NCBI GenBank assembly: GCA_035412805.1
Contig: DAONVO010000002.1
Location: 1 to 64,000 of the forward strand
DNA length: 64,000 nt
Origin: DTU018 sp029550685
GTDB lineage: Bacteria > Bacillota > Syntrophomonadia > Syntrophomonadales > Syntrophomonadaceae
Direction of reading: 5' to 3'
Shown here: positions 29,291-39,126 of the stretch, piece after piece
Position numbering within the stretch: position 1 is the first letter of the stretch
Layout of the letters: each line of letters opens with the position of its first letter
Made by a program: the position numbers and the translations under genes
Notes under the pieces: generated by a model
Told to the model about the DNA's origin: nothing
Database searches by the model: none
What the model saw: the letters and a program-made list of their open reading frames with translations, nothing else

Positions 29291-30571
29291 ATGCAGAACG
29301 TATATGTTGTGGAGGCTGCACGTACACCAGTAGCCCGTGCAGGAAAACAGTCTTGGTTTACCAACATTCGTGCAGAGGAACTATCTGCCTTTGTCTTCAA
29401 AGAGCTGAGAAAGAGAATCGGCCTGGAAGACAAAGCAAAACAAGGTATCATTGATGACGTAGTGTGGGCAACCACCGCCAATGCCTTTATGGAACAGGGG
29501 TTGAACATAGGCCGCCTGGCTTGGATCCTGTCCGATGGTTCCTATGATGTTCCTGGTTGTACGGTTGACCGGTTCTGTGCTTCTGGATTGAACTCCATTC
29601 AGTTTGCCATCGCCACCATGATGGTTGGCTGGGGCGGAGACGTTGAGATTGCCGGTGGTGTCCAACATATGACCCATATTCCTATGGGTGCCGGTGCTGA
29701 TCTCCATCCTGATTTGGGCAATTACATGAATTTAGGAGCAATTAACATGGGTTACACTGCTGAAATCGTAGCCCGCCGCTTTAACGTTACCCGTGAACAG
29801 CAAGACGAGTTTGCTATGGAATCCCACCTGAAGTGCGCCGCTGCTCAGGCTGCCAACAAGGTTAAAGATGTCATTATCCCCATTCAAGTTAAAGTTCCGG
29901 CTAAAGGTGCCAAGGATACCAACCCGCACAACATGCCTGCCCTGTATGTAGCCAGCGATCACCTGGCTAAAGCCGCTGCTGAAAAAGGTGAAGAACTGGT
30001 AGAATGTGTCGTAGCCCGTGACCAGGGTGTACGCCCTGACACCAATATGGAAACTCTGGCCAAGATGCCCACTGTTTTCATGCAGGACGAAGCTGCCACC
30101 GTTACCGCTGGTAACGCCTCTCAGATCAATGACGCTGCTGCCGGTGTTGTCCTGGCCACCGACGAAGGTGCCAAGGCACTGGGCAAGAAGCCGATTATGA
30201 AGATGGTCAGCTGGGCAGTAGTTGGTCTGGAACCCGATATCATGGGTATCGGTCCTGCCCTGGCTATACCCAAGGTTCTCAAGAGAGCCGGTATGACCAA
30301 AGATCAGATCGATCTGTGGGAAATTAATGAAGCTTTCGCATCCCAGGCATACTACTGCAGAGAAACCCTGGGACTGCCCAAAGATCGTGTAAATGTATGG
30401 GGATCTGGTATTTCCATCGGCCATCCTCTGGCCTGCACCGGTGCCCGTATTGCCGCCGATATTACAGCCATGTTCAGAGATCCCGACTTTGCCGATGTAG
30501 AATACATCGTCGAGTCCATGTGTATCGGTCACGGTCATGGTGCTGCTGCTATTTGGCAGAGAGTAAAATAA
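29291..30571 (+). CDS. Acetyl-CoA C-acetyltransferase (thiolase), copy 2
   Basis: 426 residues, identical in amino-acid sequence to copy 1. At the DNA level I see one synonymous change at the third codon (GTA here, GTG in copy 1) and otherwise no difference in the coding region. Same catalytic Cys96, His and Cys motifs. Own AAGGGGG ribosome-binding site and own terminator. The near-absence of silent changes implies a recent duplication or gene conversion. Confidence 0.95.
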   Translation: MQNVYVVEAARTPVARAGKQSWFTNIRAEELSAFVFKELRKRIGLEDKAKQGIIDDVVWATTANAFMEQGLNIGRLAWILSDGSYDVPGCTVDRFCASGLNSIQFAIATMMVGWGGDVEIAGGVQHMTHIPMGAGADLHPDLGNYMNLGAINMGYTAEIVARRFNVTREQQDEFAMESHLKCAAAQAANKVKDVIIPIQVKVPAKGAKDTNPHNMPALYVASDHLAKAAAEKGEELVECVVARDQGVRPDTNMETLAKMPTVFMQDEAATVTAGNASQINDAAAGVVLATDEGAKALGKKPIMKMVSWAVVGLEPDIMGIGPALAIPKVLKRAGMTKDQIDLWEINEAFASQAYYCRETLGLPKDRVNVWGSGISIGHPLACTGARIAADITAMFRDPDFADVEYIVESMCIGHGHGAAAIWQRVK

Positions 30572-30633
30572 TCCAGCCGAATAGTTTTATATTAAGCTTA
30601 TTCAGCGGGAGACCTTATAGGTTTCCCGCTTTT
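29291..30633 (+). repeat. Long direct repeat, unit 2 (thiolase plus terminator)
   Basis: Second unit of the tandem duplication; see the unit at 27649. Upstream DNA is unrelated except for the AAGGGGGAAA around the ribosome-binding site. Confidence 0.9.
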
Positions 30634-30634
30634 T
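30604..30634 (+). terminator. Intrinsic terminator of thiolase copy 2
   Basis: Same hairpin as after copy 1 (GCGGGA...TCCCGC) followed by TTTTT. Confidence 0.82.
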
Positions 30635-30712
30635 ATATGGCTATTATATCTTTACCTGAATAAAAGCTGATTTCCTTAGCTAAGCTACTAAAAACGGCTG
30701 GGGGTAATTATT

Positions 30713-31561
30713 GTGCGAACTCTTTGGAAAGGTGCAGTCAGCTTCGGCCTGGTTAATATACCTATCAAAATGTATGTGGCTACTGAACGGAAAGACATCA
30801 AGTTCAACTACCTGCATAAAGAGTGCATGTCTCCCATTCAGTACCGCAAGTTTTGTCCCAATTGTAACCGGGAAATTGCCAGTGAAGAAATTGTGCGCGG
30901 CTATGAATACCAGAAAGGCAATTTTGTAGTTATTAATGAGGAGGATTTGGAACGCATTCCTTTGGAGTCCACCAAAACTATTGACATCCTGGACTTTGTG
31001 GATTTAGCCCAGGTTGATCCGATTTACTTTGATAAGACCTATTACCTGGAACCATCCCAGGGCGGTGAAAAAGCTTACACCCTTCTGATCGAAGCCATGA
31101 CGCAAACTAGTAAGGTGGCTATCGCCAAAGTTATAATTCGCTCCAAACAAACTTTGGCTGCTCTGAGAGTTAAGGACCAGGTTTTAATAATGGAAACCAT
31201 TTTCTGGCCGGATGAAATCCGTTCCCCTTCTGCCCTGGACCTAGGAGTAGACCGGGTAAAACTCCATGACAATGAAATAAAAATGGCGGTCAGTCTCATC
31301 GAAAACCTATCTACCGACTTTGAACCGGCCAAGTATCAGGATGAACATCGCCAGGCTTTGTGGGAACTAATTGAAAGCAAGATCGTAGGAAAAGAAGTCG
31401 TAGCTGCGGCTCCGGCAGCTGACCGCGGCAATGTGGTGGATTTGATGGAGGCTTTAAAAGCCAGCGTCAAACTGGCGGAAGAAAACCGCAATGCCCAGCA
31501 GGCTGATTCCGAACCACGCCAGGCTTCCCGGGGGCGCCGCAAAACCAAAACCGGGAGTTAG
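30713..31561 (+). CDS. ku: Ku protein (NHEJ DNA-end binding)
   Basis: 282 residues, GTG start at 30713. Homodimeric ring that binds double-strand ends and recruits the ligase. It begins MRTLWKGAVSFGLVNIPIKM, the usual Ku start, with the bridge region and CPNCNREIASEEIVRGYEY. The C-terminal ~40 residues are basic (RQASRGRRKTKTGS), which helps DNA binding. It is followed at 5 bases by the ligase and then the polymerase, making a complete NHEJ operon. Confidence 0.95.
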   Translation: MRTLWKGAVSFGLVNIPIKMYVATERKDIKFNYLHKECMSPIQYRKFCPNCNREIASEEIVRGYEYQKGNFVVINEEDLERIPLESTKTIDILDFVDLAQVDPIYFDKTYYLEPSQGGEKAYTLLIEAMTQTSKVAIAKVIIRSKQTLAALRVKDQVLIMETIFWPDEIRSPSALDLGVDRVKLHDNEIKMAVSLIENLSTDFEPAKYQDEHRQALWELIESKIVGKEVVAAAPAADRGNVVDLMEALKASVKLAEENRNAQQADSEPRQASRGRRKTKTGS

Positions 31562-31566
31562 CATCC

Positions 31567-32499
31567 GTGGTTGAAGTACCTGGTTTGGCTTTAGTTGAGC
31601 CAATGATGCCTATACTGGTCAAAGAAATAATTGAAGGCCTCGAGTATGTTTACCAGGTTAAATGGGATGGGGTGCGTATGCTGGCTTACCTTTCCGCAGG
31701 AAGGGTAACCCTGGTAAACAGGCGTGGCCACCTGCGCACCGGGCAGTACCCGGAACTGCAGGAGTTGGCTTCCTTGTTGAAAGTGCCTGCAGCAATATTG
31801 GATGGAGAATTGGTGGTCCTAAAAAATGGCAAACCCAGTTTTGCATCGATTTTGAAAAGGGATTTAAGCGGCCGGCAAGCTGATCACCTTAAGAAACTTT
31901 ATCCTATCCACTATATGGTTTTCGACATCCCCTTTGCCGGTCGGGACCTGCGTAATCTGTCTCTGATGGAACGCCAAAGAGTACTGGAGCAAACTCTGGT
32001 GAAAACCGAATGGGTACATACCGTGGAGAATTTCAGCGCCGGTCACAGCCTTTTCGAAGCCGTAAAAGCACAGGATATGGAAGGAATTGTTATTAAACGG
32101 TCTACTTCTCCATACATAAGCGGAAAAAAACATCGTGACTGGCTGAAAGTCAAATACCGGCGCACCCAATATTGCGTGATTGGCGGGTATACCTTAAACG
32201 GAACCACAGTAAATGCCCTCCTACTGGGAGTCTATCACAATCAGAATCTACTCTATGTGGGCAAAGCCGGTACCGGTTTAAAACAGGAGGAATGGAGCGT
32301 ATTAACCCGGGAATTATCCCGTATGTCCATCTCTCATTCACCCTTTGTCAACAAACCTCCCGCTCGGGGATACTATTTTGTACACCCCCGGTTAACGGTT
32401 AAAATCGAATTTGCAGAATGGACGGAGAGCCTTACTTTGCGGTCCCCGGTCATAACCGGCTTCAGCAACAAGCCGGCTGAAGACTGCCGCTTAGAATGA
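31567..32499 (+). CDS. ATP-dependent DNA ligase (LigD ligase-domain type)
   Basis: 310 residues, GTG start. Seals nicks with ATP; the adenylated Lys is in YQVKWDGVRM (KxDGxR). Further nucleotidyltransferase motifs are DGELVV, EGIVIKRS and DWLKVKYRR, followed by an OB-fold. It corresponds to the ligase module of LigD only; the polymerase module is the next gene and a 3'-phosphoesterase module is absent. The stop overlaps the following frame's region by a few bases. Confidence 0.92.
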   Translation: MVEVPGLALVEPMMPILVKEIIEGLEYVYQVKWDGVRMLAYLSAGRVTLVNRRGHLRTGQYPELQELASLLKVPAAILDGELVVLKNGKPSFASILKRDLSGRQADHLKKLYPIHYMVFDIPFAGRDLRNLSLMERQRVLEQTLVKTEWVHTVENFSAGHSLFEAVKAQDMEGIVIKRSTSPYISGKKHRDWLKVKYRRTQYCVIGGYTLNGTTVNALLLGVYHNQNLLYVGKAGTGLKQEEWSVLTRELSRMSISHSPFVNKPPARGYYFVHPRLTVKIEFAEWTESLTLRSPVITGFSNKPAEDCRLE

Positions 32500-32516
32500 G
32501 TTGTAAGGAGGTACCT

Positions 32517-33425
32517 ATGAAAGAACAGGTCACAATCGCCAGCCGGGAATTTGCTCTTTCCAACCTGGAAAAAGTGCTGTGGCCGGAAGATGGATATACC
32601 AAAGGGGAACTTATCAACTATTATGTGCAGGTGGCTCCCTATCTGCTTCCCCACTTAAGCGGGCGTCCTCTGGTATTGACCCGTTTCCCCGACGGCATCC
32701 ACAGCAAAAGCTTTTATCAAAAAAATGCCCCCGATTATCTGCCGGAATGGATCAGAACCTTCTCCTGGTATTCAGCTGATTCCCAGCGGGACATTAATTT
32801 CATAGTCGCAGATGAGCCAGCGACTCTGGCCTGGCTGGCTAATCAAGCCTGTATTGAAATGCATCCCTGGCTGTCAAGCATCCACAGCCTTAACTATCCT
32901 GATTTTGCAGTAATCGACCTGGATCCCTCCAAGGAAAGCAGTTACCGGGATGTAATCGATATTGCCCTAGTGGTCAAAGAACTGCTGGACAATTTGGACC
33001 TGCGCTCTTATCCTAAAACCTCTGGATCAGAAGGATTGCATATTTACATCCCTATTATCAATTCCTACACCTATGAGCAGGTCCGTAAATTTGCCCAGGT
33101 GGTGGCAGCTCTCGTCGTAGAAGTGCTTCCTCAAATAGCTACTATTGAACGCACTGTAAAAATGCGAGGCAACAAAGTATATGTAGACTACCTGCAAAAT
33201 GCCCTGGGTAAAACCCTCAGCAGCGTGTACAGCGTGCGTCCCCGTCCAGGTGCTCCTGTATCAACCCCTCTTTTATGGGACGAGATAACTCAGGTAACAC
33301 CTGCCCAGTTTAACATAAAGACTATTTTTCCCCGTTTACAGGAAAAGGGAGATTTGTTTGCGCCGGTATTATACGACCGGCAAAGCCTGGACCAAGCCTG
33401 CCGGAAGCTGGGTGTGTCCCTGTAA
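32517..33425 (+). CDS. LigD-type polymerase/primase (NHEJ)
   Basis: 302 residues from the ATG at 32517 with TAAGGAGG 6 bases upstream. AEP-family polymerase that fills in or extends ends during NHEJ. Conserved features include NLEKVLWPEDGYTKGELINYY, GRPLVLTRFPDGI, the metal-binding DLDPSK (DxD) and KTSGSEGLHIYIP. Last gene of the ku-ligase-polymerase operon. This split architecture is found in several spore formers and archaea. Confidence 0.93.
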   Translation: MKEQVTIASREFALSNLEKVLWPEDGYTKGELINYYVQVAPYLLPHLSGRPLVLTRFPDGIHSKSFYQKNAPDYLPEWIRTFSWYSADSQRDINFIVADEPATLAWLANQACIEMHPWLSSIHSLNYPDFAVIDLDPSKESSYRDVIDIALVVKELLDNLDLRSYPKTSGSEGLHIYIPIINSYTYEQVRKFAQVVAALVVEVLPQIATIERTVKMRGNKVYVDYLQNALGKTLSSVYSVRPRPGAPVSTPLLWDEITQVTPAQFNIKTIFPRLQEKGDLFAPVLYDRQSLDQACRKLGVSL

Positions 33426-33465
33426 TTCTGAGACCCCAATCAATGGTGTATCAACTGAAGAACAG

Positions 33466-33934
33466 GCCATGATAAATGAAAACATGCCTCACGGCTAATA
33501 CTCCTGCATCCTGGCTGACACTCCTGCAAAACCGTGGTTAGCGTAGAGCGGCATAGAGGTTGCCATGTTCCTTGCAGGAGCTCTTAGTTGCCAGTAGGTT
33601 GCCCTTCGCACCTGTTCCGTCGTCACGATATAGTAAACGGCTCGATGTGCGTCTCAGGGGGTACCGGGCTAAACAAACATCCTGTTTGATAGCCCTCTTG
33701 GGACATCCTATCCCTCGCCCCCCTTCGCCCGCCCATCTTCACCGACTATATCGGACTCCTTCACCAAGGTGCTCATGGCAAACCCACTGTCAAACTATTT
33801 TAGTAAAATGATAACATCGCTGCACGGCTTAAGCAGGGAGTATTAGCTGGGCGAGTGACGTACGACGTGCCGTTGCAGGGTCCATCAGTAGTCCTTTAGG
33901 GCAATGACACATTAGGAAACCATCTTCACAGCAA
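33466..33934. repeat. Composite of dispersed-repeat fragments
   Basis: No gene. The left part (33466-33575) joins the 5' hairpin region (AGGCCATGATAAATG) directly to the 3' part (GGCTAATACTCCTGC, then ACACTCCTGC) seen in the full copies, as if the middle had been deleted. The right part (33811-33875) is a 5' half (ACATCGCTGCACGGCTTAAG through ACGACGTGCCGTTGC). Between them a unique stretch contains CAAACAGGATGTTTG in reverse orientation (33674-33688 region), similar to the apical hairpin of the repeat. It ends with TCTTCACAGCAA (33923-33934), the family's end signature. Confidence 0.6.
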
Positions 33935-34319
33935 TTATCACCTGTGGTACAGACCACGAATGAAAAAATAATTGCATGGCTTAGGAAGAAATATTAGCCC
34001 GGCGAGCGACTTACGACGAGCCGTTGCTACCCACAGCGAAACTGAGGGCTGCGAAGCGGAGCGAGAAACAGGATGTTTCGAGCAGCAAGTACTGAGTGCA
34101 TGGATGCCGAATTACGAGCGGACCGCTTCGCACCGAAGTAAGCTGGTGGGTTGCAGGCGAGGAGTCCCGGAGCGAGCCGGCTAATACTCCTGCATCCTGG
34201 CTGACACTCCTGCCAAGTTGTGGTTAGCGCAGGTGGACATAGAGATCGCCACGCGCTACGCGCTCGCGATGACAGTACAGCTGTCTTTTGCACTAACACG
34301 AGGACAGTTTTCACAGCAA
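33935..34319. repeat. Dispersed structured repeat, nearly complete copy
   Basis: Same orientation as the copy at 48837-49255. Conserved blocks: CACCTGTGGTACAGACCACG, ATTAGCC...ACGACGAGCCGTTGC, AACTGAGGGCTGCGAAGCGG, GAAACAGGATGTTTCGAGC, GAGTGCATGGATGCCGAATT, CACCGAAGTAAG, GGCTAATACTCCTGC and the end TTTTCACAGCAA (34308-34319). Helices: TGCTACCCA (34025-34033) with TGGGTTGCA (34147-34155), one mismatch; GCGAAGCGG (34051-34059) with CCGCTTCGC (34123-34131). No protein-coding gene is supported inside it. Confidence 0.75.
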
Positions 34320-34383
34320 TATCTTAAATAATCTACGCCAATCTGCGTCTGATTTTTTACGAGCAACACAGGCGATGGGCCTT

Positions 34384-35271
34384 TTATCTTGCGGTATAGG
34401 TAATTCCGGCGGGATGGAAATGAGTTTTTATGCTGCGGTTGTCCAGAAGATAACTTATTACTGCCGATACACTGGACCAAGCCAAATAGAATTGAACCGT
34501 ATTTACAGTCAGCTTTCTCTTTTCAATGATGCAGCTCACCAGTTGCTCCCGGTTCATAGCCTGCCCTTGCAGTGCCCCTAGTACATCGTTAATTAACCCC
34601 AACAGCCATTCCCGGTTTTGCTCAATAACGGCTAAAGGTTGGTCAACCCAACCTCCATGGGAGATACACAGGTGATCGTACCGGCTTTCTGCCAGAGTCT
34701 CTAGAGCTGTCAGCTGACTTTTCACATCAGCTACAACCGGGCAGGGAAAGGTATGATAAGCCTGGCTGGACAGCAGACTGTCCCCGGCAAAAAGAACCTG
34801 GTCTGGAGTAAAAACTCCTATTTGTCCGGGAGTATGACCGCTCAGGTCAAAAAACTGTATGGACACACCTTGCATAACGCAGTTTCCTGGTGAGACAGCT
34901 TCCACTTCCGGGGAGGCGGGTGGGACTATAAAGCGATTGTCCAAGGATCTGGGGGGATGGGCGGAAAAAAGCGTATAGGGAATCAGCCAAGGATTTTCCA
35001 AAAAAATTTTCTCGGGAGCAGAAGCGTAAATATCTGCTCCGGTTGCTTCAGCTATCAACTTATTGGCTCCACAGTGATCAGCATGGGCATGGGTATTAAT
35101 GATGGCTGATACTCTCCAACCCTGCTCGTTCAAAAAGTCCAATACCTGCTGACCATGAGCAGCCTCACCGCTGTCTATCAACAGGCAGTTATGTTTATCA
35201 ATAAGGTACACACCTATTGTTGCTGCAGGAGTAGCCAGACAATAAGTTTTTCCTGCTATGTGAGTTAGCAT
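34384..35271 (-). CDS. Metallo-beta-lactamase fold hydrolase
   Basis: 295 residues. Zinc-binding motif NTHAHADHCGANKL, then SGHTPGQIGVF and the C-terminal ISHGGW. The N-terminal half is a glyoxalase II-like MBL domain (~1-210), and the last ~80 residues are helical (winged-helix-like) as in LACTB2-type proteins. Substrate is unknown. It is the last gene after lplA (2-base gap), at the end of the glycine cleavage operon. Confidence 0.85.
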   Translation of the reverse strand: MLTHIAGKTYCLATPAATIGVYLIDKHNCLLIDSGEAAHGQQVLDFLNEQGWRVSAIINTHAHADHCGANKLIAEATGADIYASAPEKIFLENPWLIPYTLFSAHPPRSLDNRFIVPPASPEVEAVSPGNCVMQGVSIQFFDLSGHTPGQIGVFTPDQVLFAGDSLLSSQAYHTFPCPVVADVKSQLTALETLAESRYDHLCISHGGWVDQPLAVIEQNREWLLGLINDVLGALQGQAMNREQLVSCIIEKRKLTVNTVQFYLAWSSVSAVISYLLDNRSIKTHFHPAGITYTAR

Positions 35272-35273
35272 GA

Positions 35274-36266
35274 TTAGTTTTCATCCCCCATAATCAATCC
35301 CAACCACTGTTGACGGTCCATCTCTGGTATAAACTTATGCAATTCATGGGAGTTCAGCAGCTTTTCCACTGCCTCCCGGTTATAGGCTGTACCCTGCAGA
35401 GCTTGTTCCAGCCTCTCTATATCCTGACCGGTGAAAAAATCTCCGTATATCTTACAAAGGGCTATACGTCCCTTTTTCACTTCCAGCCGTATATCAATCT
35501 GCCCCCAGGGATAACGCCGGTTACGCTGCAGGTTATATTGGGGTGATTGACCGTAATTCCATTCCCAGAGGCGGTACTTGTTACCGGCCAGCTGATTGAC
35601 TCTTTCTTTCTCCTCAAGGGTAAGCTCCCTGGCAGGTTCCAGGGGCCAGTATTCACTTACTGTCTGAATTAGCGCATCCTGCAGATCCTGGATGGAAAGG
35701 GGTTTAGGCAGGTGATCAGCTATATTGGTCACCCGGCTGCTTACTGATTTTACCCCTTTTGAGGCCATTTTTTCTGGATTCACATTAAGTACTTTTTGCA
35801 TAATATCTAAATCGGTATCAAATAGCAGGGTTCCATGATGAAGCAGCCGCTTTTTCCCAATAAATTGGGCATTGCCAGAGAATTTCCGGCCGGCAATGGT
35901 CAGGTCATTGCGGCCGCTTAGCTCGGCAGCAATACCCAATTTGTGCAAAGCAGTGAGCACGGGTTGGGCAAACCTGGCAAAACTGTGGTCGCCAGACAAA
36001 GCCACCACGAAGGTAAAGTTGAGATTGCCCAGATCGTGATAGACCGCGCCTCCGCCGGACATGCGTCGAACTACTACAATATCATTTTCCCGGGCAAAGA
36101 CCTGGTTAACTTCCTCAGCCGTGTTCTGATTCCGGCCTACGATGACCGCCGGCTGGTTCTGCCACAACATAAACCATTCACTGTCATCAGGAGTCTGGGT
36201 TATAAGGTATTCCTCTAAAGCTATATTAAAACATGGATCATGGGAGGGATTTAGCAAGTGGTACAC
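35274..36266 (-). CDS. lplA: Lipoate-protein ligase A
   Basis: 330 residues. It activates free lipoate with ATP and attaches it to acceptor domains such as GcvH. Motifs: RRMSGGGAVYHDLGNLNFTF and GRKFSGNAQFIGKKRLLHHGTLLFD with the catalytic Lys; a C-terminal accessory domain is present (~245-330). The gene follows lpdA by 3 bases in the gcv operon, so its role is likely to lipoylate GcvH. Confidence 0.93.
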   Translation of the reverse strand: MYHLLNPSHDPCFNIALEEYLITQTPDDSEWFMLWQNQPAVIVGRNQNTAEEVNQVFARENDIVVVRRMSGGGAVYHDLGNLNFTFVVALSGDHSFARFAQPVLTALHKLGIAAELSGRNDLTIAGRKFSGNAQFIGKKRLLHHGTLLFDTDLDIMQKVLNVNPEKMASKGVKSVSSRVTNIADHLPKPLSIQDLQDALIQTVSEYWPLEPARELTLEEKERVNQLAGNKYRLWEWNYGQSPQYNLQRNRRYPWGQIDIRLEVKKGRIALCKIYGDFFTGQDIERLEQALQGTAYNREAVEKLLNSHELHKFIPEMDRQQWLGLIMGDEN

Positions 36267-36269
36267 TTG

Positions 36270-37670
36270 TTATTCCCCCTTGCCCAAGCGCTTACGAGGC
36301 GGAGCGTTATGAATGGCTTGGCCTTCCGCATCCAGCAAAGCTTCTTTGATGGCTTCTCCCAGAGTAGGATGGGCATGAATGACAGACCGCATCTCGGACA
36401 GGGTCAATTTATGGTTCACCGCCAGAGTACCTTCCAGAATGAGGTCACTGGCATGGGGGCCTATAACATGCATACCGATAATTTGTTTATCCTGGTTGGC
36501 AATAACTTTTACAATGCCATCGGTTTCTCCCATAGTCAAGGCTTTACCATTGGCGGCAAAATTGAATTTGCCTATAAGAGGTACAATACCCTGCTCCCTG
36601 GCTTCCTCCTCGCCGAGACCCACCGCAGCAATCTCGGGGAAAGTAAAAATTGTACTAGGTATAGCATGATATGCTACCTTACTCTTGTGGGCGGCCATTC
36701 CTTCCACGGCGGAAATGCCTTCTTCGGAAGCCACATGGGCCAGCATCGGTCCGCCGATAACATCTCCAATAGCGTAAATACCCGGCACATTTGTCTGATA
36801 ATTCTCATCCACCAAAATGAAACCACGCTGATCAACTTTGATTCCCAGCTTATCCAAATTCAGACCTACTGTGCAGGGTTGCCGTCCTGCGGCCTGCAAA
36901 ACCAGATCTGCTTCTATGCTCAGCTCACCTTGGGCAGTATCAGCAACAACTGACAGTCCTCTGCTGGAGCCGTCCAGTTTTTTTACCTGCACCGATGTGT
37001 AGACACTAATGCCTTGTCTTTTCAAGAAAACCTGCAGGCGCTTGACAATTTCCCGGTCTAGTTGGCTGAGAACTGTTGACTGAGCTTCCAGGACCGTAAC
37101 CTGACTGCCAAAAGCATTAAAAATACAAGCAAATTCCAGACCGATAACCCCTCCGCCAATAACCACCAGACGGGGAGGAACCTCTTTTATATCTAAAATC
37201 TGGTCACTGTTTAAAAGCCGGGGATCATCGCTGCCAGCTATGGGCAATACCGCTGGCTGGGAGCCGGTAGCTAACAGTATTCGCGGGGCCGTATACTGCT
37301 CATCACCCACTCTAAGGGTGCGGGCATCGACAAAACTGGCTGACCCGCGTACCATGTCCACCTGATTGGCCTTCAATAGTTGCTCTACTCCAGCTACCAG
37401 TTTCTTGACTACCTGCTCTTTGCGTTGCCAGGCCACCTGCATGTCAAAGGAGAAACCTTGGACCTGAATACCGAATTGCTGGCTGTGCTGTACACTTCTG
37501 AGGGTACAGGCGTTTTCATAATAAGCTTTGGTAGGAATACAGCCCCGGTTTAAACAGGTGCCTCCTACCTGATCTTTCTCGATAAGCAACACGGACATGC
37601 CCAGCTGGGCAGCCCGGATGGCAGCCACATATCCACCTGGCCCGGCCCCGATAACAATCAGATCATGCAT
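36270..37670 (-). CDS. lpdA: Dihydrolipoyl dehydrogenase (L protein)
   Basis: 466 residues. FAD enzyme that reoxidises dihydrolipoyl-GcvH with NAD+. N-terminal [20 protein letters not shown], redox disulfide [17 protein letters not shown]-binding [13 protein letters not shown] and the active-site [13 protein letters not shown]. It overlaps gcvPB by 8 bases, so it is dedicated to the glycine cleavage system in this operon. Confidence 0.96.
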   Translation of the reverse strand: MHDLIVIGAGPGGYVAAIRAAQLGMSVLLIEKDQVGGTCLNRGCIPTKAYYENACTLRSVQHSQQFGIQVQGFSFDMQVAWQRKEQVVKKLVAGVEQLLKANQVDMVRGSASFVDARTLRVGDEQYTAPRILLATGSQPAVLPIAGSDDPRLLNSDQILDIKEVPPRLVVIGGGVIGLEFACIFNAFGSQVTVLEAQSTVLSQLDREIVKRLQVFLKRQGISVYTSVQVKKLDGSSRGLSVVADTAQGELSIEADLVLQAAGRQPCTVGLNLDKLGIKVDQRGFILVDENYQTNVPGIYAIGDVIGGPMLAHVASEEGISAVEGMAAHKSKVAYHAIPSTIFTFPEIAAVGLGEEEAREQGIVPLIGKFNFAANGKALTMGETDGIVKVIANQDKQIIGMHVIGPHASDLILEGTLAVNHKLTLSEMRSVIHAHPTLGEAIKEALLDAEGQAIHNAPPRKRLGKGE

Positions 37671-39123
37671 CCTGGCTTTCCTCCCAGCGTACTACCGGAG
37701 TTCGGGCTGCTTTGACTTCGTCCAGTCTTCTTACTACGGTATGGTGAGGAGCACCTTTTACCAGCTCCGGGTTTTCTCTGGCTGCCTTAGCAATTTCTTT
37801 CATAGCAGCAACAAAATCATCCAGTCGTTCCCGACTCTCAGTTTCGGGCGGCTCGATCATCAGAGCTTCCCGTACTATCAGGGGAAAATATATAGTAGGA
37901 GGATGATAGCCGTAATCCAGCAAACTTTTGGCGATATCCAAAGCCGATACCTTATTGCTATCCATCTGGTGTTTGGCAGTGGCTACGAATTCATGCTTGC
38001 ACAGCCGGTCAAAGGGGATATAGTATTCATCGCTGAGATGGTGTTTCACGTAATTGGCATTGAGAACCGCTTGTTGACTAGCTTCTTTAAGTCCTTCCCC
38101 TCCCAGGGCGCGTATATAGGTATAGGCTTTTACTATCACCCCGAAGTTACCGTAAAACTGTTTTACTTTACCGATAGAATCAGGATAATTATAGTCTAAA
38201 ATGAACTGATCTCCTTGGGGGATGACCCGGGGAACCGGCAGCAACTCAGTCAGATGCTGTTTAACACCTACCGGTCCTGAACCTGGCCCTCCGCCTCCGT
38301 GGGGAGTACCAAAAGTTTTATGCAGGTTGACATGCACAATGTCAAAACCCATATCTCCCGGACGAGCCATCCCCATTATGGCATTGAGATTGGCTCCATC
38401 ATAATAGAGCAATCCCCCGCTTTCATGAACCAGCCGGGAAATCTCCAAAATATTTTCTTCAAACAAACCCAGAGTATTAGGGTTGGTCAGCATGAGACCA
38501 GCAATATGGGGCCCCAGTTTGCTTTCTAGGTCTTGCAGATCCACCAGACCTCGTTCATCGGATTTTACCTCTACAACCTTATAGCCCACCACATTAGCTG
38601 TAGCCGGGTTTGTCCCATGAGCGGAATCAGGCACCAGCACGGTATTCCGGCCTTCATCTCCCCGCTTTTTATGATAAGCCTTAATCATCATTACTCCGGT
38701 CATTTCCCCATGGGCTCCAGCCGCCGGCTGCAGGGAAAATTCATCCATACCTGTGATTTCACACAGCCACTGTCCGGTTTCATACATTATCTGCAAAGCA
38801 CCCTGAACCGTCTCCAAAGGCTGATAGGGATGCAGTCCGGCCAAACCAGGCAGGCGTGCTGCCCATTCATCAATTTTGGGATTGTATTTCATGGTGCAAG
38901 ATCCCAAAGGATAGAAACCGTCATCTACACCATAAGCCCGTTTGGAAAGAGCCGTATAGTGGCGAACCGCTTCTACTTCATTGACATCGGGCAACGGCAG
39001 TTCACCGTTACGCAGGTACTCCTCCCCAATTGTTTTCGTTACGTCAACCGGCTCCACCTCAGCCGGGGGTATATTCATTTTATTGCTTGCCCTGCGGCTT
39101 TTTTCAAATATCAACATGCTCAC
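37663..39123 (-). CDS. gcvPB: Glycine dehydrogenase (decarboxylating) subunit 2
   Basis: 486 residues. C-terminal half of the split P protein; the PLP Lys is in [20 protein letters not shown]. It begins with [19 protein letters not shown], typical of the subunit, and contains [13 protein letters not shown]. With GcvPA it decarboxylates glycine and loads the aminomethyl group on lipoyl-GcvH. Four bases from gcvPA. Confidence 0.96.
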   Translation of the reverse strand: MSMLIFEKSRRASNKMNIPPAEVEPVDVTKTIGEEYLRNGELPLPDVNEVEAVRHYTALSKRAYGVDDGFYPLGSCTMKYNPKIDEWAARLPGLAGLHPYQPLETVQGALQIMYETGQWLCEITGMDEFSLQPAAGAHGEMTGVMMIKAYHKKRGDEGRNTVLVPDSAHGTNPATANVVGYKVVEVKSDERGLVDLQDLESKLGPHIAGLMLTNPNTLGLFEENILEISRLVHESGGLLYYDGANLNAIMGMARPGDMGFDIVHVNLHKTFGTPHGGGGPGSGPVGVKQHLTELLPVPRVIPQGDQFILDYNYPDSIGKVKQFYGNFGVIVKAYTYIRALGGEGLKEASQQAVLNANYVKHHLSDEYYIPFDRLCKHEFVATAKHQMDSNKVSALDIAKSLLDYGYHPPTIYFPLIVREALMIEPPETESRERLDDFVAAMKEIAKAARENPELVKGAPHHTVVRRLDEVKAARTPVVRWEESQDA

Positions 39124-39126
39124 CTG

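Noticed and set aside
33560..33811. 83-codon frame inside the repeat cluster
   Set aside because: Low-complexity Pro/Arg/Ser translation of repeat DNA with no ribosome-binding site.
33466..34319. CRISPR array
   Set aside because: Repeated blocks are long, irregularly spaced and of different lengths; there are no regular short repeats with spacers.
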